The position numbers and the translations under genes are program-made. Shown here piece by piece: positions 52,431 through 62,368 of a stretch of 64,000 nucleotides of DNA (position 1 is the stretch's first letter; every line of letters starts with the position of its first letter). Origin of the DNA: KK5 sp034043675 (GTDB taxonomy: Bacteria; Pseudomonadota; Gammaproteobacteria; Burkholderiales; Burkholderiaceae_C); NCBI RefSeq assembly GCF_034043675.1, contig NZ_JAXCLA010000006.1, positions 310,001 through 374,000 of the forward strand, in the 5' to 3' direction. Below the pieces are notes generated by a model. The model was not told the origin of the DNA. It ran no database searches and saw only the letters and a program-made list of their open reading frames with translations.

Positions 52431-53402
52431 ATGCCGATCCTGCAACTCACTCCCTCCGCCGCGCTGACGGAAGCGCCCGACCACGCCGACCTGCCGCTCG
52501 AACGAGTCGTCGCCGAACTGCGCGAAGCGCGCCAGTCCTGGCGCGAGCGCCACCGCCCGCACGAGGCTCGCGGCCGCGAGCTGCCCTCGGCGGACCTGCT
52601 GCGCGACGTGATCGACGGCCTGCGCGGCGCGCTGTTCCCGCTGCGCCTGGGCCCGCCCGACCTGCGGCCCGGCGCCGAGGACTATTACGTCGGCTACACG
52701 CTGGACACGGCTCTGCAGTGCCTGCAGGGCCAGGTGCTGCTGGAGCTGCGCCTGGCCGCGCGCGAGGCCGGCGCGGCGCGCGACGAGGTGCTGCTGGCGA
52801 CGCGCACCAACGCCGTCATCCGCGAGTTCTCCCGCGCGCTGCCGCAGGTGCGCCGCCTGCTGGACGAAGACGTGCTCGCCGCCTACGAGGGCGACCCCGC
52901 CGCGCGCAGCGTGGACGAGGTGCTGCTGTGCTACCCCGGCATCGAGGCCATGATCCACCACCGCCTGGCCCATGCGCTGCACGGCCTGGGCGTGCCGCTG
53001 CTGGCGCGGATCATCGCGGAGCAGGCCCACGCGCGCACCGGCATCGACATCCACCCCGGCGCCCGCATCGGGCCGGGCCTGTTCATCGACCACGGCACCG
53101 GCGTCGTCATCGGCGAGACCGCCGTGATCGGCCGCCGCGTGCGCATCTACCAGGCCGTCACCCTGGGCGCACGCAGCTTCCCCACCGACGAGGCGGGGCA
53201 GTTGCGCAAGGGCCAGCCGCGGCACCCGATCGTCGAGGACGAGGTCGTCATCTACGCCGGCGCCACCATCCTCGGCCGCATCACCTTGGGCCGCGGCGCA
53301 ACGATCGGCGGCAACGTCTGGGTCACCCAGGACGTGCCGCCGGGCGGCCAGGTGACCCAGGCCAGCATCCGCACCGCCAACCACTCAGGGAACCCGCAAT
53401 GA
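52431..53402 (+). CDS. serine O-acetyltransferase (EpsC/CysE-like)
   Basis: A 323-aa enzyme acetylating L-serine with acetyl-CoA, the first step of cysteine synthesis. An N-terminal helical domain (1-170) ends in CYPGIEAMIHHRLAHALHGLG; the left-handed beta-helix follows with GIDIHPGARIGPGLFIDHGTGVVIGETAVIG containing the catalytic Asp-His pair, then VTLGARSF and the GGNVWVTQDVPPG end. Start at 52431 (MPILQLTPSA) is preferred to 52374. The stop overlaps the nitroreductase start (ATGA). Confidence 0.9.
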   Translation: MPILQLTPSAALTEAPDHADLPLERVVAELREARQSWRERHRPHEARGRELPSADLLRDVIDGLRGALFPLRLGPPDLRPGAEDYYVGYTLDTALQCLQGQVLLELRLAAREAGAARDEVLLATRTNAVIREFSRALPQVRRLLDEDVLAAYEGDPAARSVDEVLLCYPGIEAMIHHRLAHALHGLGVPLLARIIAEQAHARTGIDIHPGARIGPGLFIDHGTGVVIGETAVIGRRVRIYQAVTLGARSFPTDEAGQLRKGQPRHPIVEDEVVIYAGATILGRITLGRGATIGGNVWVTQDVPPGGQVTQASIRTANHSGNPQ

Positions 53403-54005
53403 CCACGAGCACCGCACGTGCCACCGAGCACGACATCCACCCGCAATTCCCGGCCCGCTGGAGCCGCCGCGCCTTCACCGGCGAGACGATCGACGAGGCC
53501 ACGCTGCTGAGCTTCATCGAGGCGGCGCGCTGGGCGCCCTCCTCGTTCAATGCCCAGCCCTGGCGCTTCGTCTACGGCCTGCCGGGCACGCGCGGCTACG
53601 AGCTGATCTTCAATGCGCTCAACGAGTTCAACCGCGGCTGGGCACACCGCGCCTCGGCGCTGATCGCCGTGCTGTCGGCCACGCGCTGGCAGCCGCCGGG
53701 CAGCGATGCCCTGGCCGACATTCCCACGCACAGCCTGGACACCGGTGCCGCCTTGGGGGTACCTGGCATTGCAAGCGCAGGCCGCGGGCTGGAACGCGCA
53801 CGGCATCGGCGGCTTCGACCGGCTCGCCTTGCGCCAGGCGCTGGACATCCCGACAGACGTTCACGTGGAGGCCGTCATCGCGATCGGCCGCCCCGGCGAC
53901 GCGGCCGGGCTGCCGCCCGCGCTGCAGGCCCGCGAGCAGCCCAGCACCCGCCGCCCGCTGGCCGAGATCGCCGCGGCCGGCCGCTACGCCTTCGAACGTG
54001 CCTGA
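53399..54005 (+). pseudogene. nitroreductase-family protein, frameshifted
   Basis: Residues 1 to about 117 are read in one frame (RRAFTGETIDEATL, ARWAPSSFNAQPWRFVYG, the FMN-binding nitroreductase signature) up to THSLDTGAA. The continuation (WGYLALQAQAAGWNAHG, GGFDRLALRQALDIP, VEAVIAIGRPGD) is in another frame. One extra base near 53752-53758, in the stretch TTGGGGG, explains this. Repaired, the protein would be about 201 aa. Either a recent inactivation or a homopolymer sequencing error. It is coupled to the serine acetyltransferase gene and followed by metY. Confidence 0.85.
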
Positions 54006-54021
54006 TGAAAGGGAACACACC

Positions 54022-55332
<1,311 letters not shown>

Positions 55333-55350
55333 CCCCTTCAGCGGCTCGCC

Positions 55351-56319
55351 TCAGCCGAGGCGGGCCGGCTTCCACACCGGCGAGTCGGCCACCACCACCT
55401 TGCGCGGCAGGACCTGCGCCTGCGTAAACGCGTCGGCGATGCGCTGCTGCTCGGCCAGCGCCTCGGCGTCGACCGGCTGCACGCGGTAGCTGCGGCGCTG
55501 GTTGGCGGCCTCCACCGTGGCGGCGTCCAGCCCGATCAGCGGCGCATGCCACTGCGCGGCCGGGCCGGGGTTCTTGCGCACCCATTCGCCGGCGCGCTGC
55601 AGCTCGCCGTAGACGGCGGTCAGCACATCCGGGCGGCGTGCCGCGTAGGGCGAGCCGGCGAGGTAGAAGCGCCGGTAAGCCGAGAGGCCTGCGCCATCGG
55701 TCAGGATGCGCGCGCCGGCCTGGCGCTGCACCGCGGCGAGGAAGGGATCCCAGACCACCCAGGCGGCGACGCTGCCGTTCTCGAACGCGGCGCGGCCATC
55801 GGCCGGGCTCAGGTAGGCCGGCTCGACGTCGCGGATCGACAGGCCCTCGCGCGCCAGCGCCTCCAGCAGCAGGAAGTGCGCGCCGGCGCCCTTGGCGAAA
55901 GCCACGCGCTTGCCCTTCAACTGCGCCACCGAGGTGATCGGTGAATCCTTGCGCACGACGATGGCCTGCGCGGTCGGCGACGGCGCCTCCAGCGCGTAGT
56001 AGGTGAGGCTGGCGCCGGCGGCCAGCGCGAACGGCGGCACGGCGTCGGCCACGTCGGCGCTGAGGTCGATCGCGCCGACGTTCAGCGCCTCCAGCAGCGG
56101 CAGGCCCGAGGTGAACTCGTGCCAGGACACGGCCACGCCCAGCGGCGCCAGCGTGCGCTCCAGCTCGCCACGCGACTTCAAGAGGATCGTCAGCGTGGAC
56201 GACTTCTGGTAGCCGATGCGCAGCTTCTCGGGATCGGCGGCGCGGGCCAAGCCCGTGGTGGTGGCAGCAGCAAAGGTGGCGCCGGCCAGCAGCAGGCGGC
56301 GGCGGAACGGATTCGTCAT
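55351..56319 (-). CDS. ABC transporter substrate-binding protein, SsuA/TauA-like
   Basis: A 322-aa periplasmic binding protein for sulfonates or related sulfur compounds. It begins MTNPFRRRLLLAGATFAAATTTGLARA, a twin-Arg-like or Sec signal, then EKLRIGYQKSSTLTILLKSRGELE and WHEFTSGLPLLEALNVGAIDLSADVADAVPPFALAAG, the SsuA family core. No permease or ATPase is adjacent. Fourteen bp downstream of the rhodanese gene and convergent with metY. Confidence 0.9.
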   Translation of the reverse strand: MTNPFRRRLLLAGATFAAATTTGLARAADPEKLRIGYQKSSTLTILLKSRGELERTLAPLGVAVSWHEFTSGLPLLEALNVGAIDLSADVADAVPPFALAAGASLTYYALEAPSPTAQAIVVRKDSPITSVAQLKGKRVAFAKGAGAHFLLLEALAREGLSIRDVEPAYLSPADGRAAFENGSVAAWVVWDPFLAAVQRQAGARILTDGAGLSAYRRFYLAGSPYAARRPDVLTAVYGELQRAGEWVRKNPGPAAQWHAPLIGLDAATVEAANQRRSYRVQPVDAEALAEQQRIADAFTQAQVLPRKVVVADSPVWKPARLG

Positions 56320-56332
56320 CGGGGGCTTTCGA

Positions 56333-57622
56333 TCAGGGTTGCAAGACGTGGAAGCGGTGCGTGCCGTCGCGGGCCAGTTGCGCGACCAGGCCGTACTCCC
56401 AGTCGAGATAGGCCTGCATGGTCTCGGCGCTGGCGGCGGTGCCTTCGTAGGGACGCTGGTAGCGGCGCGTGGCGCGGCGGCGCTGGGCCGGCGCCCAGGC
56501 GCCGGTCTCGCTGAAATCGGCGGACTCAGCCTCGGCCAGCCAGCCGACCTCCCAGCCCATCTGCGCCAGCCAGTGCGCGGTGATCGGCGCGCGCACGCCG
56601 TCGTGGCGCGGGCCGCCGTCGACCAGCGCAATGCGGGCGCCGCGCACGGCGGCGAAGGCGTCGGTCTCCTGCACCAGCTGCCCGCCCGGCGCATGGCCGA
56701 AGCCCGGCAGATGGCCAGCCGCGTATTCGGCGGCATCGCGCACGTCCCAGCGGTACAGCGTCCGAGTACCGTCGGCCTGCCAGCGGGCCAGCTCGGCGGC
56801 CGTCAGCTCGACGGCACCGGCGCGGCGCGCCAGCGTGCGGGCCGCCTGCTGCGCCTGCGCGAGGCCTTCGCGCTGTTCGGCATCGAAGCGCTGCTCCAGC
56901 CCGCGCGCCAGCGGCAGGCCGGCCAGGGTCCAGCCGATCGTGCCGTTGCGCAGCGCGGCCACCGGGTTGGGCAGACCGCCGTTGATCAAGGTCTGCGCGC
57001 CGATCAGGCTGCGCGTGCGGCCGGCGCAGTTGACGACGATGCGGGTTCGCGGGTCCGGTGCCAGCGCGCGGGCGCGCAGCAGCAGCTCGCCACCGGGCAC
57101 GCTGATGCCGCCGGGGATCGCCATCGTGCGGTATTCGTCGAAGCGGCGTGCATCGAGTACCACCAGGTCGGCGCCGGCGGACTGCAGCGCCCAGAGTGAT
57201 TCGGCCGGCAGCGAGGGCGTGCCGCGCTCGTGCTCGACCAGCTCGCCGAAGGCCTTGCTGGGCGAGTTCACATCGGCGAACAGTTCGCCGCCGCCGGCCG
57301 TCCAGCCGGCGATGCCGCCGTCCAGCAGGGCCAGCTCCACGTGGCCCAGTGCACGCAGCGGGCCGAGCATCGCGGCGGCCGGGCCGTCGTCGCGGCCATC
57401 GTCGTCCAGCAGCACGATGGGCACTCCACGGCGCGGCAGCCGCCAGGGTGCTTCGTCGGCCAGGTCGGCCAGCTCCAGCTGCGCGGCGAACAGCGGGTGG
57501 CCCTGGGCATGGGCGTGCTCGTCGCGGACGTCGAGCAGCGCGATCTCGCGGCCATCGCGCCAAAGCTGGCGCACGGCGGCGCCGTCGATGCGGGGCAGGC
57601 CCGCCACAAGGGATGCGGTCAT
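56333..57622 (-). CDS. multi-domain rhodanese-like sulfurtransferase
   Basis: A 429-aa protein with three rhodanese-type modules: domain 1 (about 8-115, ALLDVRDEHAHAQGHPLFA, no active Cys), domain 2 (about 135-245, LVVLDARRFDEYRTMAIPGGISVPGG with the active-site loop VVNCAGRTRS), and domain 3 (about 280-375, WDVRDAAEYAAGHLPGFGHAPGGQLVQ, no active Cys). Only domain 2 carries the catalytic Cys. It probably moves sulfane sulfur in the sulfur-assimilation cluster. Located just upstream of the SsuA-like gene, likely one transcript. Confidence 0.9.
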   Translation of the reverse strand: MTASLVAGLPRIDGAAVRQLWRDGREIALLDVRDEHAHAQGHPLFAAQLELADLADEAPWRLPRRGVPIVLLDDDGRDDGPAAAMLGPLRALGHVELALLDGGIAGWTAGGGELFADVNSPSKAFGELVEHERGTPSLPAESLWALQSAGADLVVLDARRFDEYRTMAIPGGISVPGGELLLRARALAPDPRTRIVVNCAGRTRSLIGAQTLINGGLPNPVAALRNGTIGWTLAGLPLARGLEQRFDAEQREGLAQAQQAARTLARRAGAVELTAAELARWQADGTRTLYRWDVRDAAEYAAGHLPGFGHAPGGQLVQETDAFAAVRGARIALVDGGPRHDGVRAPITAHWLAQMGWEVGWLAEAESADFSETGAWAPAQRRRATRRYQRPYEGTAASAETMQAYLDWEYGLVAQLARDGTHRFHVLQP

Positions 57623-57705
57623 CCCGCCATGCTGGCAGCGGCGGCGCCGCGCGGGAACGAAGCAGAGCGAATAAGGAGCTGCGGATGTCTTCTTTAGACC
57701 CGGCC

Positions 57706-58671
57706 TCAGGCCGCCCGCGCCGCGCTCGGCGCGTGGCCGATGATCCGCTTGAACGCGCGGCTGAACGAGGCTTCGGATTCGTAGCCGAGCCGGTCCGCGG
57801 CCACGGCGATGCGCATGCCGTCCTGCGCGATCCAGCGGCGCGCCTGGAACATCTTGACCTTGGCCACGTAGCGCGCCGGGCTCTCGCCCATCGTGCGGGT
57901 GAAGGCATCGGCGAAGGTCGAGCGGGACACGCCCATCACGTCCGCCAGCTCCGGCACGGTCCAGTCGCGCTCGGGGTCCGCATGGACGGCGGCCACCACC
58001 TTGCCGATCTTCGGGCAGCGCACCGCGGCGACCCAGCCCGCCGTGCTGCCGCAGCTGCCCTCCACCCAGGCGCGGATGATGCTCGCCGCCAGCGCGTCGG
58101 CCAGCCGCGCGAGGATGCCGCAGGCGCCGACCCGGTCGAGCGCCACCTCGCGCTCCATCGCGTCGAGCAGGGTCGGCACCGTGGCATCCTTGGCCGCCAG
58201 CTCGCGGGCCAGCATCAGCTCCGGCATCATCGAGATCAGCGGATGCAGCGGGTCGAGGTTGAAGCGCAGCGCGCCGCAGAACATCACGTCCGCCGGCACG
58301 CCCGAGGGCTCGGCCGACGGACCGCCGACGAGGTAGATGTTGTCGGCCACGGCGACTCTCGACAGCGAGTCGATCTCGACCGGCGGCACGTCCGGCGCGC
58401 TGGCCAGCACGTGCAGGCTGCCGCGCGGCAGCAGCACCGCATCGCCGGCGTGCAACTGCAGCCAGTCGGTCGTCGGCGAGCGCAGCCAGGCGCCACCGCT
58501 GCCGACGAAATGGAAGCGCGCCGAGCGCTGCGCCGGAAAGGCCACCGCCCACGGCGCCTGCATCACGCAGCGGCCGTACTCGACGCCGTCGAGCCGCAGG
58601 TCCAAGAGGATCCGCGTCAGCAGATCGGGCCCCTCACCGCTGCGCAAACGTTCGGACGAAAAGTCAAGCAT
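57706..58671 (-). CDS. AraC-family transcriptional regulator
   Basis: A 321-aa regulator with an N-terminal cupin-type ligand domain (about 1-190) and a C-terminal double helix-turn-helix (about 220-318: WTVPELADVMGVSRSTFADAFTRTMGESPARYVAKVKMFQAR and LGYESEASFSRAFKRIIGHAPS). Start at 58671 (MLDFSSERL). Divergent from the MFS exporter gene 70 bp away, which it likely controls. Confidence 0.92.
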   Translation of the reverse strand: MLDFSSERLRSGEGPDLLTRILLDLRLDGVEYGRCVMQAPWAVAFPAQRSARFHFVGSGGAWLRSPTTDWLQLHAGDAVLLPRGSLHVLASAPDVPPVEIDSLSRVAVADNIYLVGGPSAEPSGVPADVMFCGALRFNLDPLHPLISMMPELMLARELAAKDATVPTLLDAMEREVALDRVGACGILARLADALAASIIRAWVEGSCGSTAGWVAAVRCPKIGKVVAAVHADPERDWTVPELADVMGVSRSTFADAFTRTMGESPARYVAKVKMFQARRWIAQDGMRIAVAADRLGYESEASFSRAFKRIIGHAPSAARAA

Positions 58672-58740
58672 CTCAGCTTCTCCGGCATTCAAACGCCGAG
58701 ATCCTAGCCCTAGCATCCCGGCTCCTGTCATCGAAGGGAT

Positions 58741-59973
58741 ATGCCCGTGCTGTCTTCAAGCTCCTGCGCCGACTGCCCCGCCGGCATCGCAATCACGGCC
58801 TCGGCCGCCATGCCGACCCGTTGGCCCGCCGTCGCCTCGCTGACGCTGGGCGTGTTCGGCCTCGTGATGGCCGAATTCCTGCCGGCCAGTCTGCTGACGG
58901 CGATGTCCACCGATCTCGGCGTCAGCGACGGCGCGGCCGGCCAGGCCGTCACGGCGACGGCCCTGGTGGGCGCGATTGCCGCGCCCTCGCTGCCGCTACT
59001 GACGCGCCGGCTCGACCGGCGCCTGGTGATGCTGGCGCTGAGCCTGCTGCTGGTGCTGTCCAACGTGATGGCCGCCACCGCGGCAAGCCTGCCGGCGCTG
59101 CTGACGGCGCGCGTGCTGCTGGGCATCGCGCTGGGCGGCTTCTGGTCGATGTCGGCGGCGCTGGCGATGCGGCTGGTGCCGGAGGCGCTGTTCGCGCGGG
59201 CGATGTCGCTGATCCTCTCGGGCGTGTCGGTCGCCACCGTGTGCGCCGCGCCGCTGGGCGCCTGGATGGGCGAGGTATGGGGCTGGCGCAGCGCCTTCAT
59301 CGCGGCCGGTGCGGTGAGCATCGTCGGCTGCCTGGTGCAGTTCGCCACCCTGCCGGCCCTGCCGCCGCAGGGCGAGCCGAACCTGCGCGTGCTGGGCGAA
59401 CTGCTGCGCCGGCCGCCGGTGCGCGTCGCGCTGCTGGCCGTGCTGCTGCTGATCTCGGGGCATTTCGCCGGCTTCACATACATCCGCCCGCTGATGGAGC
59501 ACGTGGCGCACCTGTCGCCGGGCGCCGTGTCGGGCGTGCTGCTGGGCTACGGCATCGGCGGCTTCTTCGGCAACTTCATCGCCGGCTGGCTCGCCGGTCG
59601 CAGCGAGCGCCTCGCGATCGCCTCCGGCGGCGCACTGATCGCTGCGCTGGCGGCCTGCCTGCTGGCGGCCGGCCAGTGGCCCGTGGTCACGATGGTGGCC
59701 GTGCCGCTGTGGGGCATGGCCTTCGGCGCCTTCCCGGTCGGTTTCCAGACCTGGATCGTGCGCGCCGCGCCCGACCAGGCCGAAGGCGCCGGCGGCCTCC
59801 TCGTCGCCGGCTTCCAGATCGCCATCGCCAGCGGCGCCGTCGGCGGCGGGCTGATGGTGGACCGCATCGGCGCACTGGGCGGCCCGGCGTTTGCGCTGGT
59901 GGCGATGACGCTGGGGACGCTGCTGACCTTGCGGCATGGGCCGCGGCCGCTGCCGGCGAAGGCCGAAGCATGA
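58741..59973 (+). CDS. MFS transporter, DHA1-like (AraJ/YdhP type)
   Basis: A 410-aa 12-helix exporter. ASLTLGVFGLVMAEFLPASLLTAMSTDLGVSDGAAGQAVTATAL is the typical first two helices; RVLLGIALGGFWSMSAALAMRLVP and a late VPLWGMAFGAFPVGFQTWIV follow. The first 23 residues include three Cys/Ser-rich positions; the in-frame ATG at 58810 would start directly before helix 1 and may be the true start. Function probably drug or metabolite efflux, controlled by the divergent AraC protein. Confidence 0.88.
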   Translation: MPVLSSSSCADCPAGIAITASAAMPTRWPAVASLTLGVFGLVMAEFLPASLLTAMSTDLGVSDGAAGQAVTATALVGAIAAPSLPLLTRRLDRRLVMLALSLLLVLSNVMAATAASLPALLTARVLLGIALGGFWSMSAALAMRLVPEALFARAMSLILSGVSVATVCAAPLGAWMGEVWGWRSAFIAAGAVSIVGCLVQFATLPALPPQGEPNLRVLGELLRRPPVRVALLAVLLLISGHFAGFTYIRPLMEHVAHLSPGAVSGVLLGYGIGGFFGNFIAGWLAGRSERLAIASGGALIAALAACLLAAGQWPVVTMVAVPLWGMAFGAFPVGFQTWIVRAAPDQAEGAGGLLVAGFQIAIASGAVGGGLMVDRIGALGGPAFALVAMTLGTLLTLRHGPRPLPAKAEA

Positions 59974-59994
59974 CTGTCGCTCAGTTGGGATGCC

Positions 59995-60537
59995 TCACAG
60001 ACGCATGCCAAACCAGATGACGGTCTCCGTTGATGCAGCAACGACGGGTGTAAGCACGCGGGCCCAGATGCAGCTTGCTTGCGCGTGGACGATCGCGCGG
60101 TCATGGTGCTGCTGCTCTTCGATCACGATGGACCTGATGGCATCGACCGCGGCCTCGTCAACGCCACGAAGCTCGTGAAGCTGACGCTCCAGATGGCGAA
60201 GCACGACCCGCTCGACTGCGACAGTTGTCGCGGCGATTGCACCGCGCCCGAAGAGCGCAGTGAGAACCCCGAGCACGAAGCCGCCGACGCCGCACAGGTG
60301 GTAGCTACGGCAGCGCCGAACACCGCGCCGCTGAAGCTCCGCCTGAAAGATGGAACGGTGCCTGCGTTCGTGCGATTGGAACTCTGCAAGCTCTTCCAAA
60401 AGGCCAGGGGCAGTCAGCCGGGCGACCAGAAGCTGGCCGGCATAGATATTCACCGCGCCGTGCTCGCCCGCATGGTTGACCTTGAGGACCCGCTCGGCGA
60501 GGCCTTTTGCGGTACGGAGTGGCTCGTTGACCAGCAT
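59995..60537 (-). CDS. COQ7-family demethoxyubiquinone hydroxylase-like protein
   Basis: A 180-aa ferritin-like di-iron protein. Its ligand set is complete: Glu25 (NHAGEHGAV), Glu57 and His60 (SHERRH), Glu109 (VAVERVV), Glu141 and His144 (EEQQHH), matching the E...ExxH...E...ExxH pattern of COQ7, which hydroxylates demethoxyubiquinone. A hydrophobic patch (GGFVLGVLTALFG) would allow membrane binding. It is 14 bp downstream of a dihydrofolate-reductase-like gene and next to a cassette array, an unusual place for a ubiquinone gene, so it may be a second, transferred copy. Confidence 0.85.
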   Translation of the reverse strand: MLVNEPLRTAKGLAERVLKVNHAGEHGAVNIYAGQLLVARLTAPGLLEELAEFQSHERRHRSIFQAELQRRGVRRCRSYHLCGVGGFVLGVLTALFGRGAIAATTVAVERVVLRHLERQLHELRGVDEAAVDAIRSIVIEEQQHHDRAIVHAQASCIWARVLTPVVAASTETVIWFGMRL

Positions 60538-60551
60538 GACTCAACTCTGAG

Positions 60552-61109
60552 CTAAACCGCTCGCCGGTAATGCATAGCGACCGCGCCGCAGCGCAACGGC
60601 TTCGCCGAGAGCAACTCAAGTCGCCGCGTGCCGGGCAGCCCAATCGCGTACAGGGTCGGGCCGTGACCCGCGATCCTGGGGTGGACGAGCAGCTGGTATT
60701 CGTCGATCAGATCCAGCCGGTCCAGTTCGGCCGCGAGCTTGCCGCTACCGAGGAGCACGCCGGCCGGAGTCTCGTCCTTGAGCTTCTGCACACCCGAGCG
60801 CAGGTCTCCAGCGATGTGGTGACTGTTGGTCCACGGGAAGTCCTTCCGCGTCAAAGACACCACGTACTTCGGCTTGGCCTCCAGCTTGATCGCCCAGTCG
60901 TGCATGGCCGGCGCGGCCTCCACGTCGCCGCGTGCGACCGCCGGCCAGTAGCTCTCCATCATCTCGTAGGTGACGCGTCCCCACAGCATCGCGCCATGCT
61001 CATCCATCAGGCGAGTGAAGAAGGCATGCGTCTCGTCGTCGGCGATCCCCTCCTGGTGGTCAATGCAGCCATCAAGAGTGAGATTGATGCTGAAGGTCAG
61101 CAGTCCCAT
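60552..61109 (-). CDS. dihydrofolate reductase-family protein (RibD C-terminal type)
   Basis: A 185-aa reductase-fold protein. MGLLTFSINLTLDGCIDHQEG, AMLWGRVTYEMMESYWP, the middle AKPKYVVSLTRKDFPW and a GSGKLAAELDRLDLIDEYQLLVHP block are the RibD C-terminal family pattern. Members reduce pteridine- or pyrimidine-like substrates with NADPH; true substrate unknown. Start at 61109 (GGAGC upstream) is preferred to long upstream extensions. Linked to the COQ7-like gene by a 14-bp gap. Confidence 0.87.
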   Translation of the reverse strand: MGLLTFSINLTLDGCIDHQEGIADDETHAFFTRLMDEHGAMLWGRVTYEMMESYWPAVARGDVEAAPAMHDWAIKLEAKPKYVVSLTRKDFPWTNSHHIAGDLRSGVQKLKDETPAGVLLGSGKLAAELDRLDLIDEYQLLVHPRIAGHGPTLYAIGLPGTRRLELLSAKPLRCGAVAMHYRRAV

Positions 61110-61287
61110 GGTGGTTGTGCTCCGTTCAAGATATGCGGCGAGCCGCTTGTCGACTGGTTCGAAGAGTACAAACCTAGTTCGCGACCTGCTCACCCGGTGC
61201 CGCACAACGTTCGATATATGAGCGGCGACTAGAAGCGCGCGAAGCACGCCAGAAGCCGTCTTCTCGATAGCAGGGTTAGCCAGCGGG

Positions 61288-61794
61288 TTACGCTTGTGCA
61301 AGCTCTGCGAGTAGCTTTGTCTGCTCTCCGCGAACTTCAGTGAGGTTGTGTTCCATCGCAGAGACGCAGTCCATGTACTCTTTGAAAGCGCCAGTGCCAT
61401 GATCCAGCGCCGCGTTGGCATTCCACGCTGCTGTCTTGAATCGATCACGCATCGTGATCAGAGCCTTCACCGCCGTCGGTGATGGCATGTCGAGTGGAGA
61501 AATTTGAAGAAACGCTTGGTAGAACTCTTCCATGAGCTCCTTCGTGCTGTTCTCGTCAAACCACTTCTGCGGCTCTGACCCGCGTAGCGCCCTTAGCGTG
61601 TCGTCGAAATCCTCAAGCGCCGCGGCGATCAATGCAGTCAATGTTTCGTAGCGACGCCTCCGCTCGGCGCGAGTATTACCCTCTTGGAGCGTTGTCGCGT
61701 CTCGAAATTGCCTGGATGAGATCAAGAATGCAGCTATGACCGCAGCGATGCTGCCTATGGCCTGCACCCATGCAGCTACGTCTGTCGATGTCAT
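61288..61794 (-). CDS. hypothetical protein with one N-terminal transmembrane helix (cassette-borne)
   Basis: A 168-aa protein. MTSTDVAAWVQAIGSIAAVIAAFLISSRQF gives a membrane helix (about 11-27), a layout common in small phage-defence or toxin accessory proteins, followed by a basic stretch (RAERRRRYE) and an all-helical soluble domain. No family recognised. It starts 48 bp after a well-formed attC site, on the strand expected for a cassette gene. Its stop TAA lies in GCGTAAC, as often seen where a cassette stop overlaps the next attC core, but a full site after it is not convincing. Confidence 0.65.
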   Translation of the reverse strand: MTSTDVAAWVQAIGSIAAVIAAFLISSRQFRDATTLQEGNTRAERRRRYETLTALIAAALEDFDDTLRALRGSEPQKWFDENSTKELMEEFYQAFLQISPLDMPSPTAVKALITMRDRFKTAAWNANAALDHGTGAFKEYMDCVSAMEHNLTEVRGEQTKLLAELAQA

Positions 61795-61841
61795 TCTGCC
61801 TCCTTACAGTTTCCCGCGAAGCGGGGCGGTGCGTTTGTAAT

Positions 61842-61897
61842 GCCCAACGACTACGTTTAATCGCCCAACTCGGCGTCGCTGTAACGAGGGGTTGGGC
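61842..61897 (-). repeat. attC recombination site B
   Basis: Read on the minus strand it starts with GCCCAAC and ends with GTTGGGC: both match RYYYAAC/GTTRRRY exactly and are fully complementary. Inside are nested pairs CGTT/AACG and CGCC/GGCG. Length 56 bp, about the minimum for attC. It lies 26 bp after the stop of the 126-aa gene. Confidence 0.72.
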
Positions 61898-61923
61898 ATC
61901 TGGTGGCGTACCACTTTGCGCAT

Positions 61924-62304
61924 TCAGGTCTGTACAAGAATTCTTTGACCACATGTTAGGTGCCTGCTTCTACCCCAGCGATTTGAATCCGCCAGTGAGA
62001 AGCGGACGTGGCACAGCGGGCACTTAACCCAGCCTGGAATGTATTGCTCAGCTGAACGGAGATCGAGATCTTTGGCTGGCCAATCAATTTCTCGCTTCAG
62101 CCAAGCGATGCGACTCTTTGCTTCCTGCATTGCGGTTGCACCGGAGCCGAACCTTGAGTGTCTACTACCGGCTTCCTTCCACGGGGGAGTATCTAGGCTG
62201 CCGGCGTTCTTGAACCCTGCATACCCGTAGGTTCCATCTTCTCCGCGAAAAACCAGCACCCGATGGAGACCATCAACGCTGGCTATTTTGTGACCAACAT
62301 TCAT
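61924..62304 (-). CDS. hypothetical protein with Cys motif (integron cassette gene)
   Basis: A 126-aa protein, start eight bases after attC site A and stop 26 bp before attC site B, i.e. a complete cassette. Begins MNVGHKIASVDGLHRVLVFRGEDGTYGY. Near the C-terminus KCPLCHVRF and HLTCG may form a zinc site. No family recognised. Lower GC codon use than the host supports transfer. Confidence 0.68.
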   Translation of the reverse strand: MNVGHKIASVDGLHRVLVFRGEDGTYGYAGFKNAGSLDTPPWKEAGSRHSRFGSGATAMQEAKSRIAWLKREIDWPAKDLDLRSAEQYIPGWVKCPLCHVRFSLADSNRWGRSRHLTCGQRILVQT

Positions 62305-62311
62305 TCGAGAT

Positions 62312-62368
62312 ACCTAACGATTGCATTCAGCCGCGCCGTTAGGCGTCGGCTGCAACTGCGGGTTAGCT
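62312..62368 (-). repeat. attC recombination site A
   Basis: Read on the minus strand: 5' core AGCTAAC, 3' core GTTAGGT (matches GTTRRRY). The inner arms TTGCAGCCG and CGGCTGAA pair with one unpaired G in the 5' arm, and the stem continues, past a bulged A, with CGCC/GGCG around a TAAC loop. The extrahelical bases lie in the 5' arm, as expected for a cassette read on this strand. 57 bp. The stop codon of the 160-aa gene falls inside the 5' core, a classic cassette arrangement. Confidence 0.82.

Noticed and set aside
55347..55362. Hairpin CGCCTC/GAGGCG between metY and the SsuA-like gene as bidirectional terminator
   Set aside because: Short stem, no T-run, and overlaps the SsuA-like stop codon; cannot be distinguished from chance in GC-rich DNA.
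59984..59990. GTTGGGA (plus strand) as an attC core next to the COQ7-like gene
   Set aside because: Only one core is present; the other side is occupied by the MFS coding sequence, so no complete site can exist. Mentioned only as context.
61201..61287. Possible third attC after the 168-aa cassette gene
   Set aside because: The stop lies in GCGTAAC and a GTTGTGC occurs 70 bp on, but the arms between them pair poorly and the right core has a mismatch; not good enough to call.
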